This document shows, piece by piece, positions 8,165 through 16,685 of a stretch of 64,000 nt of DNA (its first letter is position 1; each line of letters opens with the position of its first letter). Position numbers and translations under genes: made by a program. Below the pieces are notes generated by a model, which was given only the letters and a program-made list of their open reading frames with translations, was not told the origin of the DNA and did not search any database. Source of the DNA: CAZYXZ01 sp964651395 (lineage in GTDB: Bacteria > Actinomycetota > Actinomycetes > BP-191); the NCBI GenBank assembly GCA_964651395.1, contig CAZYXZ010000001.1:62001-126000 (forward strand), written 5' to 3'.

Positions 8165-8455
8165 CTAAGGGAGTGCGTTGAGCAGTCCGGGCGGCGCGTC
8201 CGGACCGAACGCGCTGACCAGCACTCCTCGGGCACCACAGAATGTGCAGCACAGCCCCAGGACGATCGCTTCGTCACCAGGGTCGCTCGGTCCTTCGAAG
8301 CGGAACTGCCGCTCGATGATGCTGTGGCCCAGCTCGTGGCGGCCCTGACAGGACGGGCACTCGGCCGCTCCACCGCGCAGGTTGAAGTCTTCGGTGTATC
8401 CCTCGCGGGCCAAGAGGTCGAGGGCCTCGGTCACGGTCGACGGCGAGGAACTCAC
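8165..8455 (-). CDS. Conserved small protein, often mislabelled PRPP synthetase
   Basis: 96 residues from GTG 8455, with GGGAGGTGA just upstream. The core (LAREGYTEDFNLR, then FRFEGPSDPGDEAIVLGL) matches a short conserved family that databases often call phosphoribosylpyrophosphate synthetase despite having no such domain. Two Cys pairs (CPSC, and CCTFC) could bind zinc. Function unknown. It converges on the cupin gene. Confidence 0.65.
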   Translation of the reverse strand: MSSSPSTVTEALDLLAREGYTEDFNLRGGAAECPSCQGRHELGHSIIERQFRFEGPSDPGDEAIVLGLCCTFCGARGVLVSAFGPDAPPGLLNALP

Positions 8456-8565
8456 GCGTCTCACCTCCCACCGCCACGCAGGCGCTGCACCGCGATGACG
8501 GACATCGGACATTGCACGCAGACGAGCAGGCTAGCGGGTCGGCAGATGCGACCGGAGGGCAGGAC

Positions 8566-9951
8566 ATGAGCGCGACGCAGACGCCATCACCAGCCGCGGA
8601 GCCCTCCAGCGGCCGGGGGCTCATCGTCTTCGCCGTCGTGCTCTCCGGTGTCGCGCTCGCGCTTGCTGCGGTCGGCGTCGGCAAGCTGTCCAGCGACGAC
8701 GCGTTCCCCGCGGCAAGCACCGGTACGACGGGCACCAAGACCATCGACGTCGAGCTGGGAGAGCTGTTCATCCGCGGCAGCTCCACCGCGGCGGCCGCCG
8801 GCGAGCGGATCGTGTTCACCGTGCGCAACAGCGGCAAGGCACAGCACAACTTCGTGTCTAGCAGCGGGGCGGCGACACCCCTGCTCGACCCAGGGGGGAG
8901 CGCCCGACTCGAAGCCGGTCCGTTCGACAAGACCGTCGAGTTCATCTGCAGCGTCCCCGGTCACGCGCAAGCCGGCATGACGATGACCTTGGCCATCAGC
9001 GGCGCCACCGGGGCATCACCGGCGGCCGCGGACACCCCCGACGACACGGCGAAGATCGACTTCTCCGCCGCGCCGGCCGCCGGCTGGCAGGTCCGCGACC
9101 CGCGCCTCCCCGCAGCTCCGGCCGGGCGCGTGCACCGGGTCACGATGCGCGCGCTCGAGAAGGTCATGGAGGTCGCACCTGGGGTGAAGCAGGAGGTGTG
9201 GACGTTCGAAGGCATCTCTCCCGGGCCGGCTCTGCGCGGTCGAGTCGGCGACATCTTTGAGGTCACACTGCGCAACGAGGGCAAGGTCGCGCACTCGATC
9301 GACTTCCACGCCTCGAAGGTCGCGTGGAACGACGAGATGCGCAGCATCGGCCCCGGCGAGTCGCTGGTCTACCGCTACGAGGCGAAGCACAGCGGCGTGT
9401 TCATGTACCACTGCGGCACCGCCCCCGCGCTGCACCACATCGGCAACGGCATGTTCGGGGCCATCGTCATCGACCCGCCCAACCTTCCGCCGGTCGACCA
9501 CGAGTACCTGCTGGTGCAGTCCGAGCTCTACACCGGTCCGCAGAGCAAGCCCGGTGACCTGGCGAAGATGCAGCAGTCACGCTGGGATGCGGTGGTGTTC
9601 AACGGCTACGTCAACCAATACCAGCACAAGCCGATCCGTGTGGAGCCCGGACAACGGGTGCGTACCTACGTCTTGGACGCGGGCCCGAACGAGCACAGCT
9701 CGTTCCACATCGTCGGCACCATCTTCGACACGCTGTTCAAGGAGGGCGCGTACCAGCTCCGGCCGGATGCGAGCCGCGGGGGCGCGCAGGCGCTGGACCT
9801 GCAGCCGGCGCAGGGTGGTTTCGTCGAGTTCACCCTTGATGAGGCGGGCCTCTATCCGTTCATCACGCACAAGTTCGCCAACGTCGGTATCGGGGCGCTC
9901 GGCGTCTTCCAAGCCGGCGAGGTTGCGCCGGGTGCGATGGGCGGGCACTGA
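8566..9951 (+). CDS. NirK/AniA-like copper protein with fused N-terminal cupredoxin
   Basis: 461 residues from ATG 8566 (GGAGGGC upstream). One N-terminal membrane anchor (residues about 16-40) is followed by a cupredoxin domain ending in ICSVPGHAQAGM (Cys, His, Met type-1 copper ligands). Two further cupredoxin domains follow in NirK style: HSIDFHA, MYHCG, HHIGNGM and SSFHIVG supply type-1 and type-2 ligands, and the Asp before FHA matches the catalytic Asp of NirK. The position where NirK has its second catalytic His (before VFNG) reads DAVVFNG, so canonical nitrite reduction is uncertain. It is exported and probably works with the next membrane protein. Confidence 0.8.
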   Translation: MSATQTPSPAAEPSSGRGLIVFAVVLSGVALALAAVGVGKLSSDDAFPAASTGTTGTKTIDVELGELFIRGSSTAAAAGERIVFTVRNSGKAQHNFVSSSGAATPLLDPGGSARLEAGPFDKTVEFICSVPGHAQAGMTMTLAISGATGASPAAADTPDDTAKIDFSAAPAAGWQVRDPRLPAAPAGRVHRVTMRALEKVMEVAPGVKQEVWTFEGISPGPALRGRVGDIFEVTLRNEGKVAHSIDFHASKVAWNDEMRSIGPGESLVYRYEAKHSGVFMYHCGTAPALHHIGNGMFGAIVIDPPNLPPVDHEYLLVQSELYTGPQSKPGDLAKMQQSRWDAVVFNGYVNQYQHKPIRVEPGQRVRTYVLDAGPNEHSSFHIVGTIFDTLFKEGAYQLRPDASRGGAQALDLQPAQGGFVEFTLDEAGLYPFITHKFANVGIGALGVFQAGEVAPGAMGGH

Positions 9952-9974
9952 TCGCGTCCAGATCGCCGGCGCCG

Positions 9975-11207
9975 GTGGCTCCGTTCGCTGTCGCGCGGCG
10001 CAGCGTCGTGGTGGCCGCCGGGTACGCCATCGCGGCCCTGGCGTGGGCGCTCACCGGTGATGCGCTGCCGGGGGGTCGATGGTTGGCGCTCCACTTGTTC
10101 ACGCTCGGCACGCTGACGAACGCGGTGAGCGCACTGAGCCTGCACTTCGGGCAAACCCTGCTGCATGCGCGTCCAGACCGCCAACGCGAGCTGCCACGGC
10201 TGGCGATGCGCAACGTCGCAGTCCTTGGCGTGCTGCTCGGCGTGGCCACCGGATGGACGCCTGCTGTCGCGGCCGGCTCAACGGTGCTCGCCGCCGATGT
10301 GTTCATCACGTGGTGGCTGCTCCGCCGCGCGCGGAAGCACTCCCTACCTGGCCGGTTCGGGTTCGTTGTGCGCACCTATGAACGCGCGTGCGGCGCCTTC
10401 CTGCATGGCGCGCTGCTGGGAGCACTGCTCGGCACGGGTGTGCTGCGTGGCCGCTGGTACAGCGCGGGGCGGATGGCCCACCTGCACGTGATGCTCCTCG
10501 GCTGGGCGGGGCTGCCGATCCTGGCCACCGTCGTGTTCTTCGTCCCCACTCTGGCGCGCGCACGCATCATGCCCGGTGCTGACGTGGCTTCCGCGCGTGC
10601 ATTGCGGCTGGCGCCCACCGCGCTGACCGTCGCGACGCTCTCGCTGCTGCTCACCGGAGTCGGTGGCAACGCCGGCACCGGCTTGCGACTGCTCGCCGGC
10701 GCCGCGGTGCTCGTGTTCGCGGGTGCCGCTGCAGTGGTCGGCGTGTGGGCCTGGCGGGCTGGGACGGGGGCAGCACCACCCGGATCGGCGACGCTGATCC
10801 GCTACGCCTGCCTGGCGCTGCCCGCGGCCTGCTCCGCGCAGGCCACGCTCCTCATGCTGGACGAGACCGCGGCGATGGTCGCCGTCGGAGCGTTCTACCT
10901 CACCTCGGTGCTGGCCGCCTCGCTGCTCGGCAGCGCTCCGTACTTCCTCGTCATGTCCTCCCCAGCCGAGGCACCCGAACGACGCCGGGTACTGGAACGC
11001 GTCGCCCGCGGAGGAAGGCACCGGCTCATGCTTCTGGTCGCGGCGTCAACACTGCTCACGCTGACCCACGCTGTCCGCGACAGCGGGGGCTGGACCGCCG
11101 GCGCGCAGCGTCTCGCCTGGGCGGCGCTGTTGGTCACGGCAGCCTGGACGTTGGGCAGTGTGCATATCGGATGGCCGAAGCTCGCGAAGCGACCTAGGGT
11201 CATGTGA
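9975..11207 (+). CDS. NnrS-like / haem-copper-oxidase-like multi-pass membrane protein
   Basis: 410 residues from GTG 9975 with about 12 hydrophobic segments. A central HLHVMLLGWAGLPILATVVF segment has the His-x-His-in-helix look of NnrS and oxidase subunit I relatives, and further His residues (LHLF, SLHFGQ, VHIGW) sit in membrane helices. NnrS proteins respond to nitric oxide and copper. Its position 23 bases after the NirK-like gene supports a joint role in copper or NO handling. Exact family membership is uncertain. Confidence 0.6.
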   Translation: MAPFAVARRSVVVAAGYAIAALAWALTGDALPGGRWLALHLFTLGTLTNAVSALSLHFGQTLLHARPDRQRELPRLAMRNVAVLGVLLGVATGWTPAVAAGSTVLAADVFITWWLLRRARKHSLPGRFGFVVRTYERACGAFLHGALLGALLGTGVLRGRWYSAGRMAHLHVMLLGWAGLPILATVVFFVPTLARARIMPGADVASARALRLAPTALTVATLSLLLTGVGGNAGTGLRLLAGAAVLVFAGAAAVVGVWAWRAGTGAAPPGSATLIRYACLALPAACSAQATLLMLDETAAMVAVGAFYLTSVLAASLLGSAPYFLVMSSPAEAPERRRVLERVARGGRHRLMLLVAASTLLTLTHAVRDSGGWTAGAQRLAWAALLVTAAWTLGSVHIGWPKLAKRPRVM

Positions 11208-11545
11208 TGGCGGCAGTTGGCGGTGCCGGGCGGTGCGTGTTCGCGCTGCTCACGCTGCTGCTTGCCCTAGGCGCGGCATCTGCCTCGCACACCCTGGCAA
11301 CGTCGCCACCAGTCGAGCGGACGACCGCCGACAATGACGTGGTCCTGCTCAACGCCAGTGCGCCGGCAACGATTCGCCATGCGGTGCAGCGAAGCGGCAT
11401 GCTGGGCGCCCTGCCCGATCGGGCGGTCGTGGCTGCGCCGCCCATCGGTGACACAGATGCACCCCGGTGGGGGAGCCCCGAGTTCGCGGCGGCGCGACAG
11501 TTCGACTCTTGGATCGCCGAACGCGCTCCGCCCGTCAGCTCCTGA
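11207..11545 (+). CDS. Small exported protein of unknown function
   Basis: 112 residues; ATG 11207 shares its A with the preceding TGA stop (TGATG). Residues about 9-26 form a secretion signal (CVFALLTLLLALGAASAS). The mature part is short and Ala/Pro-rich with no recognised motif. It is probably coexpressed with the NirK-like and NnrS-like genes as a periplasmic accessory, by position only. Confidence 0.55.
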   Translation: MAAVGGAGRCVFALLTLLLALGAASASHTLATSPPVERTTADNDVVLLNASAPATIRHAVQRSGMLGALPDRAVVAAPPIGDTDAPRWGSPEFAAARQFDSWIAERAPPVSS

Positions 11546-11612
11546 GTTCCCGTGACACCGCGGCCGCCGGCTGGTGGCCGTCGGCCTTCCGCATGTCCTT
11601 CAGGAGATGACC

Positions 11613-11954
11613 ATGACCGCCGCTTCCCACGCGCCCATCCGCGGGCGACCCGATCTCACCTCGCAGGATCTCCGCGAGCTGGCCCGGATGCTGCGCGAGC
11701 ACCGCCAGGCCCGAGCGGACCAGCTGATCGCCCTTCAACTGAACGACCCAGCGGGGGGCGAGCTCGACGTGGAGTCGCGCCTGCGCGCGGAGACCGTCGC
11801 GCGTGCGGTGCTCGAGCTCGTCGACGGTGCCCTGACACGGATGGGGGAGGGCGGCTACGGCTGGTGCGTGCGCTGCCTGGAGCCGATCCCGATGGAGCGG
11901 CTGTTCGTCATGCCCTACGTCGCGTACTGCGTGCCCTGCCAGGTCAGCGCCTGA
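11613..11954 (+). CDS. DksA/TraR-type zinc-finger protein
   Basis: 113 residues from ATG 11613, the start best spaced from AGGAG at 11602-11606. An acidic helical first half is followed by a zinc finger, CVRC near residue 89 and CVPC near 108, with PxPMERL between, as in DksA/TraR C4 proteins. Such proteins bind RNA polymerase through its secondary channel and alter transcription under stress. It ends at the bidirectional hairpin at 11953-12002. Confidence 0.85.
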   Translation: MTAASHAPIRGRPDLTSQDLRELARMLREHRQARADQLIALQLNDPAGGELDVESRLRAETVARAVLELVDGALTRMGEGGYGWCVRCLEPIPMERLFVMPYVAYCVPCQVSA

Positions 11955-12002
11955 GCGCCCGTCGGCCGGCAGCACTGTCGCTGCCGGCCGGCGGGGCGCT
12001 CG
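11953..12002. terminator. Bidirectional hairpin terminator
   Basis: Between convergent genes, CGGCCGGCAG (11963-11972) pairs perfectly with CTGCCGGCCG (11981-11990) around an 8-base loop. Outer arms GAGCGCCC and GGGCGCTC extend the stem. There is no clear T-tract, as is common for high-GC terminators. Confidence 0.7.
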
Positions 12003-12003
12003 G

Positions 12004-13236
12004 TCAGGCGAACTTGTCCGGGTGCTGGGCGATGATGCCGTCGGTGAGCATGTCGGCCATGTGCAGGATCTGCGTGTGGATCAGGTCGTAGTCGGCGATG
12101 TCGGCGGCGAAGTCGCCTTGGAGCCGGTGCACGGCCTCGCTGAGCGTGTGGTCGAGGTGTTCGCGCATCATCGTGCGGCCTTCGCTGGCTGGCCAGTTCT
12201 CCGGGTTGGCCTGCGCGAGGAAGTCGGCGATCAGATCGGCGTTGGCGTACCACGTGGTCTTGGTCGTGGTCACCTTCGCGGTGTCGCCGGCCTTCGCCGC
12301 GCCGACCAGGTCAGCGGCGACGAGGATGTGCTCCTTGAGCAGCCGGGTCAGCTCAGTACCGGCGGCGTCGCCGTAGATCGGCTTGATCGCATCGCCGATG
12401 TCGTCCTGGTTCTTGAGCAGCCGCTTCGCGACGAGGTCGGTGTCAGCTGCACCGTCAGCCGCGGCCAGGATGAACAGCCGGGTCCAGACGATGTGGTCCT
12501 CCCACAGCCGGTGCAGTCCGAGTCGCAGCTCGGTGGACTTGCTCGGCTTCGTGAGCGGCCCGAACTTGTCGGGGTGCTGGGCGATGATGCCGTCGGCGAG
12601 CATGTCAGCCATGTGCAGGATCTGCGTGTGGATCAGATCCCAGTCGGCGATGTCGGCGGCGAAGTCACCTTGGAGCCGGTGCACGGCCTCGTCGAGGGTG
12701 TGGTCGAGGTGTTCGCGCATCATCGCGCGGCCTTCGCTGGCCGGCCAGTGCTCCGGGTTGGCACCAGCGAGGAAGTCGGCGATCTTGTCGCCGTTGGCGT
12801 ACCACGTCGCCTTGGTCGTGGTCACCTTCGCGGTGTCGCCAGCCTTCGCTGCGCCGACGAGTTCGGCGGCGACGAGGATGTGCTCCTTGAGCAGCCGGGT
12901 CAGCTCAGTACCGGCGGCGTCGCCGTAGATCGGCTTGATCGCATCGCCGATGTCGTCCTGGTTCTTGAGCAGCCGCTGCGCGGCGAGGTCGGTGTCAGCT
13001 GCGCCGTCAGCCGCGGCGAGGATGAACAGCCGTGTCCAGGCGATGTGGTCCTCCCACAGCCGGTGCAGCCCGATTCGCAGCTCGTCCTGCTTGGCGGAGG
13101 CTTCGCTTGCGGCGACGCTCGGGCCCGACGCGTGGGTGTCGGTGTGACTTTCCGGGTCGGTTGAGCACGCTGCGGCGAGCAGCGGTGCGGCCAGGACGCC
13201 GGCGGCGATCAGGGTGCGCATGCGGGTCAGTTTCAT
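12004..13236 (-). CDS. Lipoprotein with two tandem copies of a helical His/Asp/Glu-rich domain
   Basis: 410 residues. The N-terminus has a lipoprotein signal (VLAAPLLAAACS lipobox), so it is membrane-anchored outside the cytoplasm. Two nearly identical domains of about 184 residues follow, each with LRIGLHRLWEDHI, KNQDDIGDAIKPIYGD, MMREHLDHTL and IHTQILHMADML. The regular helices with repeated His, Asp and Glu suggest a four-helix, possibly metal-binding, fold; this is inference. It is the last gene of the DoxX-patatin-FolE-reductase operon. Confidence 0.75.
   Translation of the reverse strand: MKLTRMRTLIAAGVLAAPLLAAACSTDPESHTDTHASGPSVAASEASAKQDELRIGLHRLWEDHIAWTRLFILAAADGAADTDLAAQRLLKNQDDIGDAIKPIYGDAAGTELTRLLKEHILVAAELVGAAKAGDTAKVTTTKATWYANGDKIADFLAGANPEHWPASEGRAMMREHLDHTLDEAVHRLQGDFAADIADWDLIHTQILHMADMLADGIIAQHPDKFGPLTKPSKSTELRLGLHRLWEDHIVWTRLFILAAADGAADTDLVAKRLLKNQDDIGDAIKPIYGDAAGTELTRLLKEHILVAADLVGAAKAGDTAKVTTTKTTWYANADLIADFLAQANPENWPASEGRTMMREHLDHTLSEAVHRLQGDFAADIADYDLIHTQILHMADMLTDGIIAQHPDKFA
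12010..13085. repeat. In-frame 552-bp tandem duplication
   Basis: Copies at 12010-12561 and 12562-13085 lie within the lipoprotein gene, offset by 552 bases (184 codons). Stretches around 12310-12415 and 12862-12967 are identical for about 100 bases, and differences elsewhere are mostly single substitutions. This indicates a recent duplication or ongoing gene conversion. Confidence 0.85.
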
Positions 13237-13262
13237 GGTGAGCTCCTCTGGCTCGGTTGTGG

Positions 13263-14507
13263 TTAGCCGGCGGCCGCGACAACGCGGCTCGTCAGCTCGG
13301 CGAGCGGAATGGTGGGGTCGGCCAACGCGGCGTGGCGGATCGGCTGCTGGTCGCGGATGAGCTGCTGGATGGTGTCGTTGACGTCCCAGGTGTTGGCGTT
13401 CATGCCTGCCACGACACGTCCGTCGCGGAGCCAGAACGCGAGGAACTCGCGTGATGCGGGATCTCCGCGGAAGACGACCTGGTCGCCGGGTGCAGAGTGG
13501 CCGGCGTACTCCATGCCGAGGTCGTACTGGTCGGAGAAGAAGTACGGAATCCGCTCATAGCTGACCGCGTGGCCGAGCATGTTCTTGGCCGCGGTGATGC
13601 CCTGGTGCAGCGCGTTGGCCCAGTGCTCGACGCGCAGTCGGGCGCCCAGGAGCGGATGGAACGCGTTGGCGACGTCACCAGCGGCGTAGATGTCCGGCGC
13701 GCTGGTGTGCAGGTGGTGGTCGACGAGGATGCCGTTGTCGACGGCGAGACCGGCCGCCTGTGCGAGCCCGGTCCGCGGGACCACGCCAATGCCGACGACG
13801 ACGAGGTCGGCGTCGATGCGCTGCCCGTCGCTGGTTCGCACTCCCTCGACGCGGGTGGTGCCGTCGATGCTGCTGACCTCGCTGCCGAGGCGCAGGGTGA
13901 CGCCGTTCTCAGCGTGCAGATCCCGGTAGACGGTGGCGACCTCGCGGCCGAGGACCCGCTCGAGCGGGAGCGGCGACGGGTCGATCATCGTGACGGGCAG
14001 ACCGAGGGTGCGCAGCGAGGCGGTGACCTCGCTGCCGATCCAGCCGGCGCCGACGACCACGGCGGCGCGGGCGGACGATGCCGCCTCACGCAGCCGGTCG
14101 GCGTCGTGCAGCGTGCGCAGGTAGTGGACGCCGTCCAGACGTGCGCCGGGCAGATCGAGCCGGCGCGGTTCGGCGCCGGTGGCCAGCAGCAGGCTGTCGT
14201 AGTGCAGCTCTTCGAGGTCATCCAGGGTGACCTGCTGGGCGTGCGGGTCGACGCCGGTGACGCCGACGCCGGTGCGCAGCTCGACGCCTTCGGTCGCGTA
14301 GAAGTGGGCGTCGTGGACGTAGACCTTCTCCTGGTCCTTGGTGCCGGTGAGGTAGCCCTTGGACAGAGCCGGCCGCTCGTAGGGGCGGTCGGCTTCGGCG
14401 CCGATGAGTACGATGCGCCCGTCGAAGCCTTCCGCGCGCAGCGTCTCAGCGGCCTTCGCGCCGGCGAGGCTGGCCCCGGCGATGACGTGGGTGAGTGGCG
14501 CGGTCAT
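13263..14507 (-). CDS. FAD/NAD(P)-dependent ferredoxin or rubredoxin reductase
   Basis: 414 residues. FAD loop IAGASLAGAKAAETL at the N-terminus, second FAD/NAD motif AVVVGAGWIGSEV near residue 145, and IYAAGDVA near 275 are standard for the ferredoxin reductase family. It passes electrons from NAD(P)H to a small iron-sulphur protein. No ferredoxin gene is next to it. It is 28 bases after folE and 26 bases before the lipoprotein in one minus-strand operon with DoxX at its head. Confidence 0.9.
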   Translation of the reverse strand: MTAPLTHVIAGASLAGAKAAETLRAEGFDGRIVLIGAEADRPYERPALSKGYLTGTKDQEKVYVHDAHFYATEGVELRTGVGVTGVDPHAQQVTLDDLEELHYDSLLLATGAEPRRLDLPGARLDGVHYLRTLHDADRLREAASSARAAVVVGAGWIGSEVTASLRTLGLPVTMIDPSPLPLERVLGREVATVYRDLHAENGVTLRLGSEVSSIDGTTRVEGVRTSDGQRIDADLVVVGIGVVPRTGLAQAAGLAVDNGILVDHHLHTSAPDIYAAGDVANAFHPLLGARLRVEHWANALHQGITAAKNMLGHAVSYERIPYFFSDQYDLGMEYAGHSAPGDQVVFRGDPASREFLAFWLRDGRVVAGMNANTWDVNDTIQQLIRDQQPIRHAALADPTIPLAELTSRVVAAAG

Positions 14508-14535
14508 GAGCGGGCCTCCTGGTCGGTGCGGGCGG

Positions 14536-15192
14536 TCATCGCAGGGCGCCGGTGAGGGCGAAGAACTCGCTGCGGGTGGCCTGGTCGTGGCGGAGCAGGC
14601 CGTGCAGTGCGCTGGTCAGGGTCCGCGAGCCGTGCGCGCGGACACCGCGCAGCGACATGCATTGGTGCTCGGCTTCGAGGACGACCGCGACACCTTTGGG
14701 ACGTAGGTACTCGTCGAGGCAGTTGGCGACGTGTTGGGTGAGCCGCTCCTGAACCTGCAGGCCGCGGGCGAAGTGTTCGACGGTCCGGGCGAGCTTGCTC
14801 AGTCCCACGATCTGACCGGCCGGGAGGTAGCCGACGTGGGCGATGCCGGTGAACGGCAGCAGGTGGTGCTCGCAGAGGGAGTGGAAGGGGATGTCGCGGG
14901 CGAGGACGAGCTCGTCATAGCCCTCCTCGTTGGGGAACGTGGTGAGGGTGAACGGGCGCGGTGTGAGCATCTCGGCGTAGGCGGCGGCGACTCGGCGCGG
15001 CGTCTCCCGCAGATGCGCGGCTTCGGGGTCCTGGCCGAGGGCGGTCAGCAGCGCACGGACGGCGTCCTCGGCGTCGCGGAGGTCGATGGCTCTCGCTTCG
15101 CCAACGACCCGCAGCGGCGCGGGCGACGACGGCCACGCCACCCCTTCCAGGCTGTCCGAGTCGGTGCTGCTGCTGGAGTCGAGCAGGGTCAT
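14536..15192 (-). CDS. folE: GTP cyclohydrolase I
   Basis: 218 residues. Converts GTP to 7,8-dihydroneopterin triphosphate for folate or pterin synthesis. HSLCEHHLLPF and HQCMSLRG supply the zinc Cys/His ligands and substrate contacts, and the C-terminus has the family ending (SRTLTSALHGLL). It overlaps the patatin gene by 4 bases. A folE placed in a stress operon rather than with other fol genes suggests a second, condition-specific copy, which the window cannot confirm. Confidence 0.93.
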   Translation of the reverse strand: MTLLDSSSSTDSDSLEGVAWPSSPAPLRVVGEARAIDLRDAEDAVRALLTALGQDPEAAHLRETPRRVAAAYAEMLTPRPFTLTTFPNEEGYDELVLARDIPFHSLCEHHLLPFTGIAHVGYLPAGQIVGLSKLARTVEHFARGLQVQERLTQHVANCLDEYLRPKGVAVVLEAEHQCMSLRGVRAHGSRTLTSALHGLLRHDQATRSEFFALTGALR

Positions 15193-16112
15193 CGGTGGTC
15201 CTCCAGAGCGAGGGGCACCGCCGCGTCAGCGGGAGGGGGCGCGCTGACGCGGCGGAGACGGTGGGCGTGCAAGGACAGAAAGCGCTCCTGGCTGGGTCGG
15301 GTGAGTCCGCCGCTGTTCAGCCAGCCGGCGGTGGCTTTCTGTGCGCGTCCGATCAGTTCGTGCGCGTGGCTGAAGTCGGCCGGGCTGACGGTGAGCGGGC
15401 AGAGCGGGGGCATCACGTGCAGCTCGACGCGGCCGGCGAAGTCGACGACGTCGCGGATCAGTCGTTGCTGGATGAGCAGGCTGATCGCGTGCAGCGCCGA
15501 GGCGAGTGCGCTTGCGGGTGCGCTACTGAGCGAGCACGCGAAGCCGGCCGGGAGGACGAAGATCCGGTCGGCGCCCAGCTCGACCGCTTGGGAGATGGCC
15601 GCGTGATCGGCGAGGCCGCCGTCGACGAGCAGCAGCCCGTCGCGTTCGACGGCCGGGAGGATTCCGGGGATGGCCGCGCTAGCCAGGACCGCCGAGGGCA
15701 GGTCGCCGGAGGAGATCAGCACCTCTTCGCCGGAGAGGATGTTGGTGGCGACCACATGGACCGGCAGCTGGGCCTGGTCGAAGCGGGTGATCGGCAGCCT
15801 CGCGGCGAGGAGGCGGCGTAGCCCGTCGTCGGCGAACAGCGCGTCGCGCGCGCCTCGCAGCGCGTGCAGGTGTCGCAGCGGCTCGACGGGGAAGACGTCG
15901 CGTCGGCGTAGCTGCCGCCACGCCGTGCCCAACTCGTCGAGGCTCTCCCAGCTCAGGCCGTGCGCCGCCATGTAGGCCGCGTTCAGTGCGCCGGCGCTCG
16001 TCCCGATCAGCAGGTCCGGGATGTGGCCGTCGCTGTGCAGCGCGCGCAGCATCCCGACCTGGATCGCGCCGAGGCTGCCGCCGCCGGAGAGGACGAACGC
16101 CGTGGTCATCAC
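15189..16112 (-). CDS. Patatin-like phospholipase
   Basis: 307 residues. The oxyanion loop GGGSLG, the nucleophile elbow GTSAG and the Asp motif DGGLADH define the Ser-Asp dyad of bacterial patatins. Expected to cleave acyl esters of phospholipids at the membrane. A second gene of the DoxX operon, 11 bases after it and overlapping folE by 4 bases; the operon promoter carries regulatory site 2. Confidence 0.9.
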   Translation of the reverse strand: MMTTAFVLSGGGSLGAIQVGMLRALHSDGHIPDLLIGTSAGALNAAYMAAHGLSWESLDELGTAWRQLRRRDVFPVEPLRHLHALRGARDALFADDGLRRLLAARLPITRFDQAQLPVHVVATNILSGEEVLISSGDLPSAVLASAAIPGILPAVERDGLLLVDGGLADHAAISQAVELGADRIFVLPAGFACSLSSAPASALASALHAISLLIQQRLIRDVVDFAGRVELHVMPPLCPLTVSPADFSHAHELIGRAQKATAGWLNSGGLTRPSQERFLSLHAHRLRRVSAPPPADAAVPLALEDHR

Positions 16113-16123
16113 ACGCCGCCGGG

Positions 16124-16561
16124 TTAGCTGCGGGTCTGGACGGCCGCCGCGAGGCGGGCGAGGGTGAGCGCGGCGAGCATCAGCCCGAAGTCGCGCAATG
16201 CGATGTCGTAGTGCCCGGGGATGAGCAGCAGGTTGACGATGATCCCGCCGAGCCAGGCCGCAACGAGATAGCCGCCGAAGCGCGGCTTCACCAGCACCAC
16301 GAGGCCGGCGAGGATCTCCACCACGCCGATGCCGTGCATCGCCTGGTGCGCGGTGCCGGGCAGGATGTCGTTGATCCGCGGCGCCAAGTAGACCTCCCAG
16401 TGCTCGTGGAGCACGTGGGCGAACTTGTCCAGGCCGAACAGCACGGGTGCGACGAAGAAGCCGATGCGCAGCAGCCAGAACGCCTGGAACGTCGCGTCGT
16501 TGCGCAGCCGGTCGGTCGGACGGGCGGACACTGCGGGTACGGAGTGGGTGATCGCGCTCAT
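16124..16561 (-). CDS. DoxX family membrane protein
   Basis: 145 residues with four hydrophobic segments. FWLLRIGFFVAPVLFGLDKF is the DoxX-like first helix; later helices hold HGIGVVEILAGLVVLV and YLVAAWLGGIIVNLLL. DoxX proteins associate with quinone and thiol redox processes, and in mycobacteria DoxX is reported to pair with superoxide dismutase and a sulphurtransferase. SodA is about 0.8 kb away and shares the promoter motif. It is the first gene of a five-gene operon. Confidence 0.8.
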   Translation of the reverse strand: MSAITHSVPAVSARPTDRLRNDATFQAFWLLRIGFFVAPVLFGLDKFAHVLHEHWEVYLAPRINDILPGTAHQAMHGIGVVEILAGLVVLVKPRFGGYLVAAWLGGIIVNLLLIPGHYDIALRDFGLMLAALTLARLAAAVQTRS

Positions 16562-16571
16562 CGAGGGCTCC

Positions 16572-16601
16572 TTCTAAAGCCGAGTTGGATGAACGTTAGA
16601 A
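16572..16601. promoter_or_regulatory. TTCTAA-N18-TTAGAA element, site 2
   Basis: A perfect inverted repeat TTCTAA (16572-16577) / TTAGAA (16596-16601) with an 18-base spacer, between the DoxX operon and the SufR/ArsR-like regulator. It is the most symmetric of the three sites, as expected if the regulator controls itself here. Confidence 0.65.
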
Positions 16602-16685
16602 CGCCAGACCTCTTGCGTCAACTCCCATTCGTTTTAGACTGTTCGTGACGGAGCAGGACGTCGACATCACGAGAGGACATGGCTG

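Noticed and set aside
8165..8455. PRPP synthetase
   Set aside because: The protein is under 100 residues with no PRPP-synthetase motifs; the label is a propagated database error for this family.
12010..13085. Possible CRISPR or satellite repeat
   Set aside because: Only two long copies without spacers, in frame in one gene; a tandem gene duplication explains it.
12022..13164. 380-residue open frame antisense to the lipoprotein
   Set aside because: Its repeats only mirror the duplication of the true minus-strand gene, which has a signal peptide and lipobox.
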